From positions 1 through 62,998 of the forward strand of contig CAMJQA010000012.1 in the NCBI GenBank assembly GCA_946407895.1: 62,998 bases of DNA, given 5' to 3'. Below the pieces are notes generated by a model, which searched no databases, had not been told where the DNA came from, and saw only the letters and a program-made list of their open reading frames with translations. The DNA is from an uncultured Prevotellaceae bacterium (GTDB lineage: Bacteria > Bacteroidota > Bacteroidia > Bacteroidales > Bacteroidaceae). A program made the translations under genes and the position numbers. This document shows positions 25,252 to 35,500 of this stretch, piece by piece. The first letter of the stretch is position 1; every line of letters begins with the position of its first letter.

Positions 25252-26385
25252 ATGTCCCTCATATACCTTGCCACATTCCTTTTCTCCCTGACGATGGGAG
25301 CACTCATTATGCCCAGAATCGTCAGCATCTCGCAAAAGAAAAACCTCATGGATGCGCCAGACGAACGCAAAGTGCACCCAATACCCGTTCCCCGGCTGGG
25401 GGGCATCAGCTTCCTGCCACTTACGATGATGAGCATTTTCCTGTTCAACATCCTGTGCATGACCATCCTTGGTGCAGAGGTGAAGGCGGGCGACACCAGC
25501 ACGTTCCTGCGCATCCAATGCTGCGGCATGGGCGCTATGCTGCTTTTTCTTGTGGGCGTAGCCGATGACTTGGTGGGCGTGGACTACAGGGTTAAGTTCC
25601 TGGCTCAGACGGCAGCCGCAGCCCTCTTCCCCCTGAGCGGACTCACCTTCGGAAGCCTCTTCACGGCTATTGGCTGGATTCATGTCCCGTTCTGGGTCAG
25701 CGCCCCCTTCACCGTCTTCCTGGTTGTTTACATCACCAATGCCATCAATCTCATCGATGGGCTCGACGGCCTGGCCAGCGGCATCTGCATCATAGCCTTT
25801 ACCCTCTACACCGCCATATTCCTCTACCTGCAGCATCCTTTCCTGGCCAGCACCTGCCTCTCCGTTCTGGGCGTGCTGATTGTGTTCTTCGTCTATAACA
25901 TATTCGGCGGAGAGGGCAGCCGCCTGCAAAAGGTTTTCATGGGCGACACGGGTAGCCTTACCCTGGGGTACTTCATCAGCTTCCTGACCCTCTACCTCAC
26001 CCGCTTCTCGGGCGAGAAGGTGTTCGTCTTCACAGGCTCTATGTATGCAGCTTTTGCTCCCCTTGTCATTCCGTTGCTCGACGTCGTACGCGTTGTGTTC
26101 CTGCGCTGGCGGGCCGGTGTTCCCCTGTTCCGCCCCGACCAACGCCATATCCATCACCGCCTGCTTTCAATAGGGCTGACTCCACATCGGGCCACCCTGG
26201 TGCTCTTGCTGCTCACCCTGGGCTTCGTGGCCCTCAACCTGACCCTTTCCATATTCCTCCGCAGCAGTTGGGTCGTTCTGGTCAACCTGCTTGTATGGGG
26301 CCTTATAATCTATTGCATCGAGAGGAGGGCCAATCAAGTTCAAGAGGGCAAAAGTTCGAGGACAGAAAGGGGCAAGGTTAAATAA
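25252..26385 (+). CDS. WecA-like undecaprenyl-phosphate sugar-1-phosphate transferase
   Basis: 377-residue polytopic membrane enzyme of the MraY/WecA family, which starts lipid-linked glycan synthesis by moving a sugar-1-phosphate onto undecaprenyl phosphate. Motifs are RKVHPIPVPRLGG near residue 37, GVADDLVGVDYRVKF near 102, NAINLIDGLDGLA near 160, FMGDTGSLTLGY near 228 and HIHHRLL near 300. I chose the ATG at 25252; a TTG nine bases earlier is also in frame. The last 15 residues (QVQEGKSSRTERGKVK) come from a TTCAAG-type repeat and look unstructured. Confidence 0.92.
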   Translation: MSLIYLATFLFSLTMGALIMPRIVSISQKKNLMDAPDERKVHPIPVPRLGGISFLPLTMMSIFLFNILCMTILGAEVKAGDTSTFLRIQCCGMGAMLLFLVGVADDLVGVDYRVKFLAQTAAAALFPLSGLTFGSLFTAIGWIHVPFWVSAPFTVFLVVYITNAINLIDGLDGLASGICIIAFTLYTAIFLYLQHPFLASTCLSVLGVLIVFFVYNIFGGEGSRLQKVFMGDTGSLTLGYFISFLTLYLTRFSGEKVFVFTGSMYAAFAPLVIPLLDVVRVVFLRWRAGVPLFRPDQRHIHHRLLSIGLTPHRATLVLLLLTLGFVALNLTLSIFLRSSWVVLVNLLVWGLIIYCIERRANQVQEGKSSRTERGKVK

Positions 26386-26404
26386 TTCAAGCATCACACC
26401 AACC

Positions 26405-27493
26405 ATGATTCCTGAATCAGACATCAAAGCCTTCTTCCGCCTCATACAGATCAGTATGGGGGTAGCTGAGCAGTTCGACACCGCACCCGATGCCCTGCAA
26501 TGGCAACAATTACTTGACGAGAGCAGGCGCCAGACGCTTACCGGCGTCATCTATGGGGGACTCAACCGCCTGCCACAGACGCAGCGTCCGCCTAAGGCAG
26601 TCCTAATCAACTGGCATGCCGAGGCTTCACGCATACAGAGCCGGAACCGCCTGCTCGACCACGTTTGCGTTTGGGCAAGCACCCGTTTCCAGAAGGAGGG
26701 CTTCCCCGGCGTCATTCTCAAGGGGCAGGCCAACTCGCGCCTCTACCCCGACTCCTCGCTCCGCATAGCCGGCGATGTGGACATCTGGCTCCAGGGCAGC
26801 CGCGATGCAGTACTTGGCTACGTGCTCCGCCGCTTCCCGAAGCAGCGCGTACAATGGCACGAAGTGGAATTCCCCGTACGCAGCGATGCGGTCATAGAGG
26901 TACACACCACCCCCTCCTTCCTCTTCTGTCCGGCCGACAACAGGCGCCTTCAACGCTTCTACCAGGCCCACAGCCAGGCCGTGCTACAGCACCGCATGGC
27001 CCTGCCCGAGGGCGATGTCAGCACGCCTACCCCGCTGGTAAACCTCGTCTTCCAGCTTACGCACATCTATCGCCACCTGTTCTACGAGGGCATAGGCCTG
27101 CGCCAGCTGATGGACTACTACTACCTGTTGCGCACTCCCGAGGCACAGTCCTGCCGCCAGGAAGCCTTTGCCGTCATCCAAAGCCTGCACATGGAACGCT
27201 TTTGCCGGGCCGTAATGTGGGTGTTAGAATACGTTTACCTACTGCCACAAACGGAGATGCTTGCCTTGCCCGATGAGCATGAGGGACGCTTCCTGCTTGA
27301 CGAGATCATGCGGGCCGGCAACTTCGGACGCTACGACGAGCGCAACAAGATGAAGGCCGGTGCCTGGGGAAACTTCTGGCAAATTACCGGCCGCAACCTG
27401 CGCTTCCTGCGTTCCTATCCGCGCGAAGTGCTTTGGAACCCGCCCTACCGCATTGCACAATTTGCATGGAGAAGGTGGAAGGGATACAGGTAG
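26405..27493 (+). CDS. Nucleotidyltransferase-family protein (NTP_transf_5 type)
   Basis: 362-residue protein of the family often called uncharacterised nucleotidyltransferase. The catalytic-like block is VILKGQANSRLYPDSSLRIAGDVDIWL (here G, R and the D-x-D-W pair near residues 101-127), and a later HTTPSF follows. Such proteins recur in polysaccharide and peptide-modification loci, but no reaction is established. It is the last gene of the cluster. Confidence 0.75.
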   Translation: MIPESDIKAFFRLIQISMGVAEQFDTAPDALQWQQLLDESRRQTLTGVIYGGLNRLPQTQRPPKAVLINWHAEASRIQSRNRLLDHVCVWASTRFQKEGFPGVILKGQANSRLYPDSSLRIAGDVDIWLQGSRDAVLGYVLRRFPKQRVQWHEVEFPVRSDAVIEVHTTPSFLFCPADNRRLQRFYQAHSQAVLQHRMALPEGDVSTPTPLVNLVFQLTHIYRHLFYEGIGLRQLMDYYYLLRTPEAQSCRQEAFAVIQSLHMERFCRAVMWVLEYVYLLPQTEMLALPDEHEGRFLLDEIMRAGNFGRYDERNKMKAGAWGNFWQITGRNLRFLRSYPREVLWNPPYRIAQFAWRRWKGYR

Positions 27494-27572
27494 GAGGTCA
27501 GAGAGAAGCGCCTCGCCGGGCAGCAGCGGAAAGGTCCCACGCATTCCCCGGAAAAGGCCAACGGTGCAGGAG

Positions 27573-27646
27573 GGCAAAAACAACGCCGTTGTTCGGGCAA
27601 GACAACGGCGTAGGAATGCCAAAACAACGGCGTTGTTTTCCGGGCA
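27573..27646. repeat. Dispersed triple-palindrome element, copy 2
   Basis: AACAACGCCGTTGTT at 27579, then GACAACGGCGTAG, then AACAACGGCGTTGTT at 27623, with the same CGGGCAA and GAATGCC linkers as copy 1. It lies at the 3' end of the polysaccharide cluster in a convergent gap. The 27494-27572 stretch before it holds nothing recognisable. Confidence 0.88.
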
Positions 27647-27660
27647 CGCGTATAGAGTCA

Positions 27661-27826
27661 TAAAAAACAGAAGGCCTACCTCGCGGCAGACCTTGCGTCC
27701 AAAAGGGAAATTCCCTTTCCAAAAAACTTTCTTTTTAACCTTAAACTAAACTAACAACACTACTTTATCAATTACTTATAAAAAACTTTCAGGCATCACT
27801 GCCTCTGTTTTTCGGGTGCAAAGGTA
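27661..27826 (-). ncRNA. Candidate small RNA on the minus strand
   Basis: On the minus strand TACCTTTG (27819-27826), with CTTG 19 bp upstream, forms a promoter. A core TTTAGTTTAAGGTTAA (27730s-27740s) resembles that of the two units at 13057-13475. An internal hairpin AAAGGGAATTTCCCTTT follows, then a terminator stem AAGGTCTGCC/GGTAGGCCTT (27671-27694) and six T. The predicted RNA is about 150 nt. No plausible ORF lies within it. It sits in a convergent gap and so is a stand-alone unit. Confidence 0.65.
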
Positions 27827-27853
27827 AGGCATTTTTTTGGAATAGCAAGTAAT

Positions 27854-27884
27854 AAGGGCGGAAATCTTGCCAATTTCCGCCCTT
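27854..27884. terminator. Terminator after the GH2 gene
   Basis: Perfect 12-bp arms AAGGGCGGAAAT (27854-27865) and ATTTCCGCCCTT (27873-27884) with a 7-nt loop, immediately downstream of the GH2 stop on the minus strand. Confidence 0.75.
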
Positions 27885-27922
27885 TTCTTGACATAAATCA
27901 AATTCCAGTTGGCCGCCGGGGC

Positions 27923-30598
27923 TTATGGAAGCCTCACGTAGCGCGTGGGAAGCAGTCCCTCGTTCAGTTTCAACTGGCAGCCCGAGGCCGTGAAGCCAGC
28001 AGGGGCCTGGATGAGGATGGTTTGCTGCTGGCCGGGCAGCAGGCTCAGGAAGTTGTCGCTGTAGTGGGTGCTGTGGATGGCATTGCCCTCGGCATTGACA
28101 AGCAGCAGCTGCAGGAAGAAGGCTATGCTGCGGCTGCGGTTGCTCAGCGTTACCTGCCAACGGGGAGCGCCGTCCTGGTCGGGCAGGCGCACTACGCGGG
28201 CCTTCGGTTTGGCCGCGGGCAGCTGGGCAAGGCTCTGGAAGCCGCTGGTGCAAGGCCCCGTCACGGTCTGTGGGCCCTCGTACTTGTCGCGCGAGCACCA
28301 GTAGAAGTTGCGCGACAGTTCGCGCCCCTGCCGGTCCTGCAGACTCAGGGCAATGAAATAGACCTGGCTGATGTCCTCCGGAGCAGCCACGGTTATGACG
28401 TCGTTTGCCACGCCGTCGGCGGGCACGCTGACGGGCACGCTCTCCTGCCAAACGCGCCGGCTCCGGTAGTCATAGACCTGGGCTGTGACCTTCAGGTCCT
28501 CTGCGGCTACGAGGGAATCGTTGATTACGCTGACGGTCTGCTTCAGATAGTCGTACTGTACGTGCAGGGGCTCCAGGGCATGCATGGTGTGATAGAGCGA
28601 TGCGGTGGGCTCCAGGTTCCAGTCCCACATGCGCGAGCTTATCTGCATATTAGGGCAGTTGTGGTACCAGAAGAGCAGGCCCGAGCACCAGCGGTCGCCG
28701 TACTGCAGCTTGTTCTCGTTCCACACCTCCCAGATGCTTTTGCTGTTGATGGCGCCCACGAGCTGTCCCCTGCGCGTGTATTCCTCTATATTATGGGGTT
28801 CGCCGTACTGGTATATCATCTGCTCGTAGATGGTGCCCATGTGGTAGAAGGCATTTCCCTCCATGTATTCCCACGTTTCGCGGTTGATGGGCCAGAGGTC
28901 CTCGGGCGGCATCATCTGGCGCAGGCTCTCCAGGATGGGCAGGGTGGGCGCGCCGTACTCGGGGTTGAAGCCGTCCACTCGGCTGCCGCGCTCGGAGCCC
29001 GTGTTCTCGTAGTGGCGCATGGGGTTGACGTGCTTATAGGGGCTGCCGTCGTGAATGCCGTCGCACTCCGACTGCATCTGGTAGGGGCGCGTGCCGTCGA
29101 GCTTCTGTATCAGTTCCTCGGCTCCGCTTACGGCCGTGCTCTCGTTGCTCGAGACGTAGAAGACAATGCTGGGGTGGTTGCGTATGCGCTTGACGGAACT
29201 CTCCACGTTCGACAGGTAGAGCGGCTCGTCAAGGGGGTGGCGCGTGTCGCCTGTCATAAAGAACTCCTGCCATACCATCAGGCCCAGTTCATCGCAAAGC
29301 TCGTAGAAGAGGTCGCTCTCAACGATTCCCCCGCCCCACAGGCGCAGGAAGTTGATGCCGCTCTGGGCCGTGTATTCCAGCTCGGTCCGCATGCGGCGGT
29401 CGTCGGTCCGCAGCATGGTCTCGGGAATCCAGTTACTGCCGCGCACGAACATCTGCCGCCCGTTGACGATGAAGAGCTTCGATTCGTCGGGGGTATCGCG
29501 GGTGACCTTCACCTCGCGGATGCCGAAGCGCGTCTGAATGCTGTCGCTCAGGTTACCCTTCTTGTCGGAGAGGGTGAGCCGCAGGGTGTACATATCCTGC
29601 GGTCCCTTGTTCTTAGGCCACCACAAACGGGGGTTGCGAATGACGAGCTGTGGGTAATCCTCGGGCGTAAATACGAGCTCCTGATGCTCCCCGCGCATCA
29701 GTTTAACCGGCCGTTCGAAGGAGATGCCGGCCTCGGGAATCGCAGCATGCAAGGTGCCCTCGAAGGAGGGGATGTTGGGGTTGTGCACCTCCACGGAGAC
29801 GGTCTCGCGGGCTACATCGTACTGGGGCGCATTCAGGGCCGAGCGGACCATAGGGGCCCGCAGCTGGGCCTGGCCCGTGGCATAGAGTCGCACGCTACGC
29901 CAAATGCCCGTGTTGCGGTCGCGTATGCCGTCCTCGTAGCTAAAGTCCCAGCCCACGCTCATCAGCATAGTTACGTTCTGCCCTATCCACCCGTCGCCTC
30001 CGTTATGGAATTCGTCGCGCGGCCCCCAGCTCCGCTTGCCTATGGTGCCGGGGAAATCAACGGGGAATACCTTCATGGCTATGACCACCTTCCCCTCGGG
30101 GTTCATCCAGTCTGTGATGTCTATGCTATGGCTGCGGAACATACCGGCCATCACGTCGGCCAGCCGTCCGTTTATCCATACCTCGGCCCGGTAGTTGATG
30201 CCCGTGGGCTCCACCCAGATGCGACGCCCCTTGAAGGATTCGGGAATGGAGACCTCCGTGCGGAACCAGTAGGTATAGAAGTCGCGTCCGGCTTGGAACA
30301 GGTCGGGTATGAGATTGTTCTTCAACTTGTTGTTCTGCCCATAGTAAGGCTCGGGATATACGCCCTGCTTCACCAAGTTGCTGAGTACGGTGCCCGGCAC
30401 AACGGCCTCCTTCCAGCCTTCGCAGGGATAGCCGGGCGAGGATATCTCCGCGCCCGTGCCCCGCGCCTCGCCGGCTTTAATCATCTGCCATACCGCATTG
30501 CCGCCATGGAGCAGGCGTGAGTCCAGGGCGATACTTTCCCGTTCGGCAGCACTTGCCGACAGGACGAACATACTCAAAATCAGGGCAAACAGTCTCAT
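27923..30598 (-). CDS. GH2 glycoside hydrolase, beta-mannosidase/exo-glucosaminidase-like
   Basis: 891-residue exported enzyme (signal peptide residues 1-18, LSASA cleavage region). An N-terminal sugar-binding jelly-roll spans about residues 60-245, a TIM-barrel about 370-660, and beta-sandwich domains lie at the C-terminus. The acid/base pair is Asn485-Glu486 in YVSSNESTA, and the likely nucleophile is Glu547 in FNPEYGAP. By family it most resembles mannosylglycoprotein endo-beta-mannosidase and CsxA-type enzymes. It would act on glycan in the periplasm or at the surface. It lies 24 bp after metY on the same strand, an unexpected operon partner. Confidence 0.88.
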   Translation of the reverse strand: MRLFALILSMFVLSASAAERESIALDSRLLHGGNAVWQMIKAGEARGTGAEISSPGYPCEGWKEAVVPGTVLSNLVKQGVYPEPYYGQNNKLKNNLIPDLFQAGRDFYTYWFRTEVSIPESFKGRRIWVEPTGINYRAEVWINGRLADVMAGMFRSHSIDITDWMNPEGKVVIAMKVFPVDFPGTIGKRSWGPRDEFHNGGDGWIGQNVTMLMSVGWDFSYEDGIRDRNTGIWRSVRLYATGQAQLRAPMVRSALNAPQYDVARETVSVEVHNPNIPSFEGTLHAAIPEAGISFERPVKLMRGEHQELVFTPEDYPQLVIRNPRLWWPKNKGPQDMYTLRLTLSDKKGNLSDSIQTRFGIREVKVTRDTPDESKLFIVNGRQMFVRGSNWIPETMLRTDDRRMRTELEYTAQSGINFLRLWGGGIVESDLFYELCDELGLMVWQEFFMTGDTRHPLDEPLYLSNVESSVKRIRNHPSIVFYVSSNESTAVSGAEELIQKLDGTRPYQMQSECDGIHDGSPYKHVNPMRHYENTGSERGSRVDGFNPEYGAPTLPILESLRQMMPPEDLWPINRETWEYMEGNAFYHMGTIYEQMIYQYGEPHNIEEYTRRGQLVGAINSKSIWEVWNENKLQYGDRWCSGLLFWYHNCPNMQISSRMWDWNLEPTASLYHTMHALEPLHVQYDYLKQTVSVINDSLVAAEDLKVTAQVYDYRSRRVWQESVPVSVPADGVANDVITVAAPEDISQVYFIALSLQDRQGRELSRNFYWCSRDKYEGPQTVTGPCTSGFQSLAQLPAAKPKARVVRLPDQDGAPRWQVTLSNRSRSIAFFLQLLLVNAEGNAIHSTHYSDNFLSLLPGQQQTILIQAPAGFTASGCQLKLNEGLLPTRYVRLP

Positions 30599-30622
30599 AA
30601 TTATCTTCTTCCGTAAAGAGTT

Positions 30623-31900
30623 TTACATTTTCTGCATAGCGTGCTCCAGGTCGGCAATGATATCATCAACGTTCTCAATGCCCACCGACAGGCGTATCAG
30701 GTCGGGTGCCACGCCGGCCTCAATCAGTTGTTCGTCGCTCAGCTGGCGATGGGTGTGGCTGGCGGGATGCAACACACAGGTGCGGGCATCGGCCACATGG
30801 GTGACGATGCTGATGAAATCCAGGTTGTCCATGAAGCGGATGGCATCCTGGCGCGAGCCCTTCAGGCCGAAGGCGATAACGCCGCACGTGCCGCCAGGCA
30901 TATACTTGCGTGCCAGTTCGTAGTACTTGTTGCCAGGCAGTCCGGCGTAGTTCACCCAGGCTACTTCGGGCCTCCCCTGCAGCCATTCGGCTACGCGCTG
31001 GGCATTCTCGCAATGGCGTGCCATGCGCAGGTGCAGGGTCTCCAGGCCCAGGTTCAGCAGGAAGGCGTTCTGCGGGCTGGGGATGCTGCCCAGGTCGCGC
31101 ATGAGCTGACTGACGAGCTTCGTGCAGTAGGCCATCTTTCCGAATGCCTTCGTATAGGTCAGCCCGTGGTAACTCTCGTCGGGCGTAGTCAGTCCTGGGA
31201 ACTTGTCGGCCTGTGCATCCCAGTCGAAGTTGCCGCTATCCACTACTGCACCGCCCACCTGGCAGGCATGGCCGTCCATATACTTGGTTGTGCTGTGCGT
31301 CACAATGTCGGCTCCCCACTCAAAGGGCCGGCAGTTAATGGGCGTGGGGAAGGTATTGTCCACAATGAAGGGCACGCCGTGGCTGTGGGCCATGCGGGCA
31401 AAGCGCTCAAAGTCCAGTATATTCCCGCCGGGATTACTGATGCTCTCGCCAAATACACACTTCGTATTGGGGCGGAAGCATGCCTCTATACGCTCGTCGT
31501 CCCAGTCGGGGTCAACGAAGGTGCACTCGATGCCCAGCTTCTTCAACGTAACGCCGAAAAGGTTATACGTGCCGCCATAGATGGTATTCATACTGATGAA
31601 ATGGTCGCCTGCCTCGCAGATATTGAAGACGGCATAGAAGGAAGCTGCCTGTCCGCTGCTGGTGAGCACACAGCCCACGCCGCCCTCGAGGGCCGCAATC
31701 TTGCGGGCAACCGCATCGTTGGTGGGATTGGCCAGGCGGGTGTAGAAATAACCATCGTCCTTCAGGTCGAAGAGGCGGGCCATCTGCTCGCTGGTATCAT
31801 ACTTGAATGTCGTACTCTGATAGATGGGCAGCTGCTGAGGCTCACCCTTGGTCGGTTTCCATCCTCCGTGAATGCAGAGGGTCTCCAGATTCTTCTTCAT
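30623..31900 (-). CDS. metY: O-acetylhomoserine sulfhydrylase
   Basis: PLP enzyme that makes homocysteine (or cysteine) from O-acetylhomoserine and sulfide. The 425-residue length, the N-terminal LETLCIHGGWKP, SSGQAASFYA near 81 and the Schiff-base Lys206 in THSTTKYMDGH identify the family. I take the ATG at 31900 (MKKNLETL); an in-frame TTG nine bases upstream is less likely. Cytosolic. Confidence 0.93.
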   Translation of the reverse strand: MKKNLETLCIHGGWKPTKGEPQQLPIYQSTTFKYDTSEQMARLFDLKDDGYFYTRLANPTNDAVARKIAALEGGVGCVLTSSGQAASFYAVFNICEAGDHFISMNTIYGGTYNLFGVTLKKLGIECTFVDPDWDDERIEACFRPNTKCVFGESISNPGGNILDFERFARMAHSHGVPFIVDNTFPTPINCRPFEWGADIVTHSTTKYMDGHACQVGGAVVDSGNFDWDAQADKFPGLTTPDESYHGLTYTKAFGKMAYCTKLVSQLMRDLGSIPSPQNAFLLNLGLETLHLRMARHCENAQRVAEWLQGRPEVAWVNYAGLPGNKYYELARKYMPGGTCGVIAFGLKGSRQDAIRFMDNLDFISIVTHVADARTCVLHPASHTHRQLSDEQLIEAGVAPDLIRLSVGIENVDDIIADLEHAMQKM

Positions 31901-31986
31901 TATGCTCAAAATAAATTATAAATATTACTTTTCAGATGCCAAAGTTACGCAAAAAAAGTCAGTTGCCAATAAAAAGCCGCGGAATG

Positions 31987-32018
31987 TTTGGCCCTTCATG
32001 GCGAAATTCATACTTTTG
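31987..32018 (+). promoter_or_regulatory. Promoter of the VOC lipoprotein
   Basis: TTTG at 31987-31990, a 20-bp spacer and TACTTTTG at 32011-32018, ending 31 bp before the start codon. Confidence 0.75.
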
Positions 32019-32049
32019 CAGTTGAAAAGCCAACTTAAAGCACAAAAGT

Positions 32050-32583
32050 ATGAAAAGAATTCTAATCTATTTGGCAGCAATGGCAGCAATGACTGCCTGC
32101 GCCAACTCGCCGAAAGCCGAGAACGAAACCGCAAGCCTGGAAGAGTCAGCACAGAAGCAGACTTTTGTACCCGAGAACTTCCCACAGAAGGGACTCGACG
32201 TGAATGCCTTCTCGGCAGGCATCCAGCACATAGGTTTGCCCACAGCTGATATTGAGGGTACAATCCGCTTCTACGAAGGACTGGGCTTCGAGGTAGCCAC
32301 CCGGGCCGACATCACCGGCCGCGGCGAGTTCGTATTCGTTAAGCTGGGCAACCTCTTCATCGAACTCATCCCCAACGACGACCCGGCAATGGTGAACGGA
32401 GCTGTTGACCACTTCTGCCTGGACGTAAAGAATATAGAGACCCTCTACCAGCAGGTGAAGGATGCCGGCTATAAGATTATAACCGACGGCATTCAGGATA
32501 TCGCCTTCTGGGATAACGGAGCCCGATACTTCTTCATCCAGGGTCCCAACAACGAGAAGATAGAGTTCTGCGAGATTCTGTAG
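32050..32583 (+). CDS. Lipoprotein with a VOC (glyoxalase-fold) domain
   Basis: 177-residue lipoprotein: the lipobox AMTAC places the lipidated cysteine near residue 17. A spacer of about 35 residues leads into a VOC domain, IQHIGLPTADIEGTIRFYEGLGFEVATR (starting near residue 58) and VDHFCLDVKNIETLYQQV, with the C-terminal NNEKIEFCEIL. His60 and the final Glu are candidate metal ligands. The substrate is unknown. VOC proteins are usually cytosolic; a lipid anchor is less common. It ends only 4 bp from the convergent helicase gene. Confidence 0.82.
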   Translation: MKRILIYLAAMAAMTACANSPKAENETASLEESAQKQTFVPENFPQKGLDVNAFSAGIQHIGLPTADIEGTIRFYEGLGFEVATRADITGRGEFVFVKLGNLFIELIPNDDPAMVNGAVDHFCLDVKNIETLYQQVKDAGYKIITDGIQDIAFWDNGARYFFIQGPNNEKIEFCEIL

Positions 32584-32587
32584 CGGT

Positions 32588-35500
32588 TCAATCCACACAA
32601 TATTCCGCACACAGCTCCCCCAAGACCGGGTTTAACGCAAGGAGCTGAGGATTGCCTATGAGCACAATCTGCTCACGGGCCCGGGTAAGTGCAACATTCA
32701 GTTTACGGTCAATAAGCACATCGCCCTCCTGGAATGTCTGGCTACAGAGGAAATCCAACTGATACGGCTTCTGCACCGTGAAGCCGTAGATGATTACATC
32801 GCGCTGGCTGCCCTGATAGCGCTCCACCGTATCAACCGTAATGTGCTGTAACGCCTCTATTCCGCTCTCGGCCAGGAGATTATATACCAAGGCTATCTGA
32901 TGACGATAGGGTACTATAACCCCAACAGAATCTTCGGGCAGGAAGGGACGCCCATTCTGCACATACAACTGATATACGGCCCGTGCAAAACGCTCTATCA
33001 GACGAGCCTCTGCATAGTTCACCTTAGGCAGAGGAGAATGAGCCGGACGCTCACAAGCCTGGAAGATAACCCGCCGACTGCTGAGGAGAGCCTGGAACTC
33101 ATCTGACTTGTCAACACTACTGAAGCTGAGCGGCTCCAATTGATGCGTCAAAGGAACGGGTTCCAGCAGGCCACCATAAAAGTGACGATTGGCAAACTCG
33201 GCTACCTGGGGATGCATGCGTCCCTGATGGGTAAACGAGAAAAGGACCCGCTTGTCAGCCGAAAGCGCGATAAGGCGCTGAAACAAAGAGTTGCGGCAAT
33301 CCGTCAGCCCAATAGCCTGTAGCTGAGGGTCTGCCACAGCCGACTCGGCAGGCTCCTGCTGCACAACTGCAGGCAACTGCCTATGGTCGCCAATAAGCAC
33401 AAAGCGCTGCACGGCATCGGCGTTGCCATTACGGGCACAGAGTATGCCCATAAGATGAGGTTCCAGTATCTGTGACGCCTCATCAATAATGGCCAGCCCG
33501 AAGCGCCGCAGGCGGAAGAGCGACTGGGCAGAAGTTATGCTCGTAGTAGTGCCGACGACAATAGACGCCTGGAGCAGTAATTTGCGCAACCCGCCTGCCG
33601 ATACATTTTGACGCGCCTTGCGGCTGAAAAGATAGGGCTGGTACTCCGGAGCACAAGAGTCGGCCGAACTGATGCGCACGAAGTCGAGTCCCTGAGCCAC
33701 CAGCTTCGAACATATTTCGTCCACAGCCCGGTTTGTGTAGGAAAGCAGGAGAACGCCATCCTCGGACGTCTGCAGCTCCTCAAGCAGGATATTCATCAGC
33801 CCGAAGGACGTCTTACCTGTGCCGGGAGGCCCCACTAACAGGAAATAGTCGCGAGCCTGCCGAGCCTGTAAAACGAGTTGGTTGAAATGAGGGAAACGCC
33901 CACCCTGGCTATAGTTTCCCTGCAAAGCTACCGTTTCATCTATTTGCGGCGCGCGCTGACCAAGCAAGAGGGCCCTCCGCTGTGGAGTGGCCGTGAACAA
34001 GGAATAGAGGGAACGGTAAAGTGTGGTGAAGGAAGACTCTGTGCCGTCCTTCTCAACAGCCCATGCGGAAGAGACTTCCCCAGGAAACAGGTGGGGATTG
34101 TGCTGAGGATTACGCAGATGCAGAGTAAATTGGCGGGAGCCCAACCCGATTAACGTAGCACGAAAAACGACGGCCCGGCGCACATCGGGCTCGCTGTTCC
34201 GAGGATAGGAATAAAGTATCACGATATCGCCAATCCGGAAATTGGGAAGGAAAGCCTCTTCGTCACCCTCCCGCTCCAGCACTATCACCTCAACAGAACC
34301 ATTATCGCCACGCAACTCCCTGACAAGCAGGTTATGAACGATGCTCCCCGCCACAAGTTTCTCCTGCAGGGAACTGTTCCAAAGGCTGGAAAGGCCCGAG
34401 GCCTCGCGACCAGGCGTACCTATTTTGGAGAGCAAGTGCTCGCGGGCCACAAAGGTCACCATACGATAGAAGTATGCCCTTGTCAGCGCATCGGCCCCGT
34501 GCATGGCATCAAGCAAGGCGGCTATCTTCGGATACTGGAATTCTCTCCATAGGCGGTCCTTTCGCTGAAGAGGATTGAATCGTTCGGGCGTCAGGGCATC
34601 CATGAGACGACCACTTCCCTTTGCCAACTGGAACTGAAGCCACACAATCTGATTGCGAATCTGCAATGCCTGAAAAAGCAGGTGCGGGGCAGGACCTTCC
34701 TTAATCAGTCCGTCAGGGAATCGGCTGTAGAGCAGATAGCTGGAAACCTGGTCGTTGCGAAGATGGTAAGCATAATGGAGTACCGCCTGGTAGAGAAGCA
34801 TCTGCACATAGTGCGGCTCGCGATGCGCCTCGGTCCGGAATGCCCGCTTGCCCGCCTTCTGCTCTAAAAGCACACGAAGGTCGTCCTGGAGAAGGTCCAT
34901 ACGCCCCTGAAGGCCTAACACCTCACAGAAGAAAGATGGCTCAAGCAAAATACGGTCGCGACGGAACCAAGCATCCTCCTGCTGCAAGACGTCAAGCACA
35001 TGATGAATATGCTGCTGTTGGCGCCGTGCCTCGGCATGGAAATCGGAAAGATCGTCGGGGCAAGTAATAATGTCAAGCGCGTTCTGCTGCATGAAGAGTT
35101 TGGCACATTCGGCATAATCAGCACTCTCCCCTGCCGGGCAGGCCGACTCACGATCCAGAATAAGGCCTGCCATATTACCCATCAGAATGGCTGAGGAATG
35201 GACCGGGGGCTGAATTAGAGACAAAAGATAATGATATGGCGTGGCGCCCGCCTCCCCAAAACATTGCGACAAGCGCGAGACATCCACGAGGAAATCAGGT
35301 TCCAGAATGATCAGTTCGGCATAGTACACCCCGCCCCTTGCATGGTAGCGTACAAGATTCAGCTGGCAACCCTCCCACAGCAGGCCCCGCAGATAGGCCC
35401 AGTCGCCCATCCGGTTTTCAGGGTCGGCATAGCAGACAAGGATGTCGGATGCCCCTTGCACATCGTCGCTTACGGCTCGGATGTAGTCTTCGTCCCAACT

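Noticed and set aside
28022..30520. Long plus-strand frame opposite the GH2 gene
   Set aside because: It is the complement of a convincing GH2 enzyme in a GC-rich genome and has no recognisable product.
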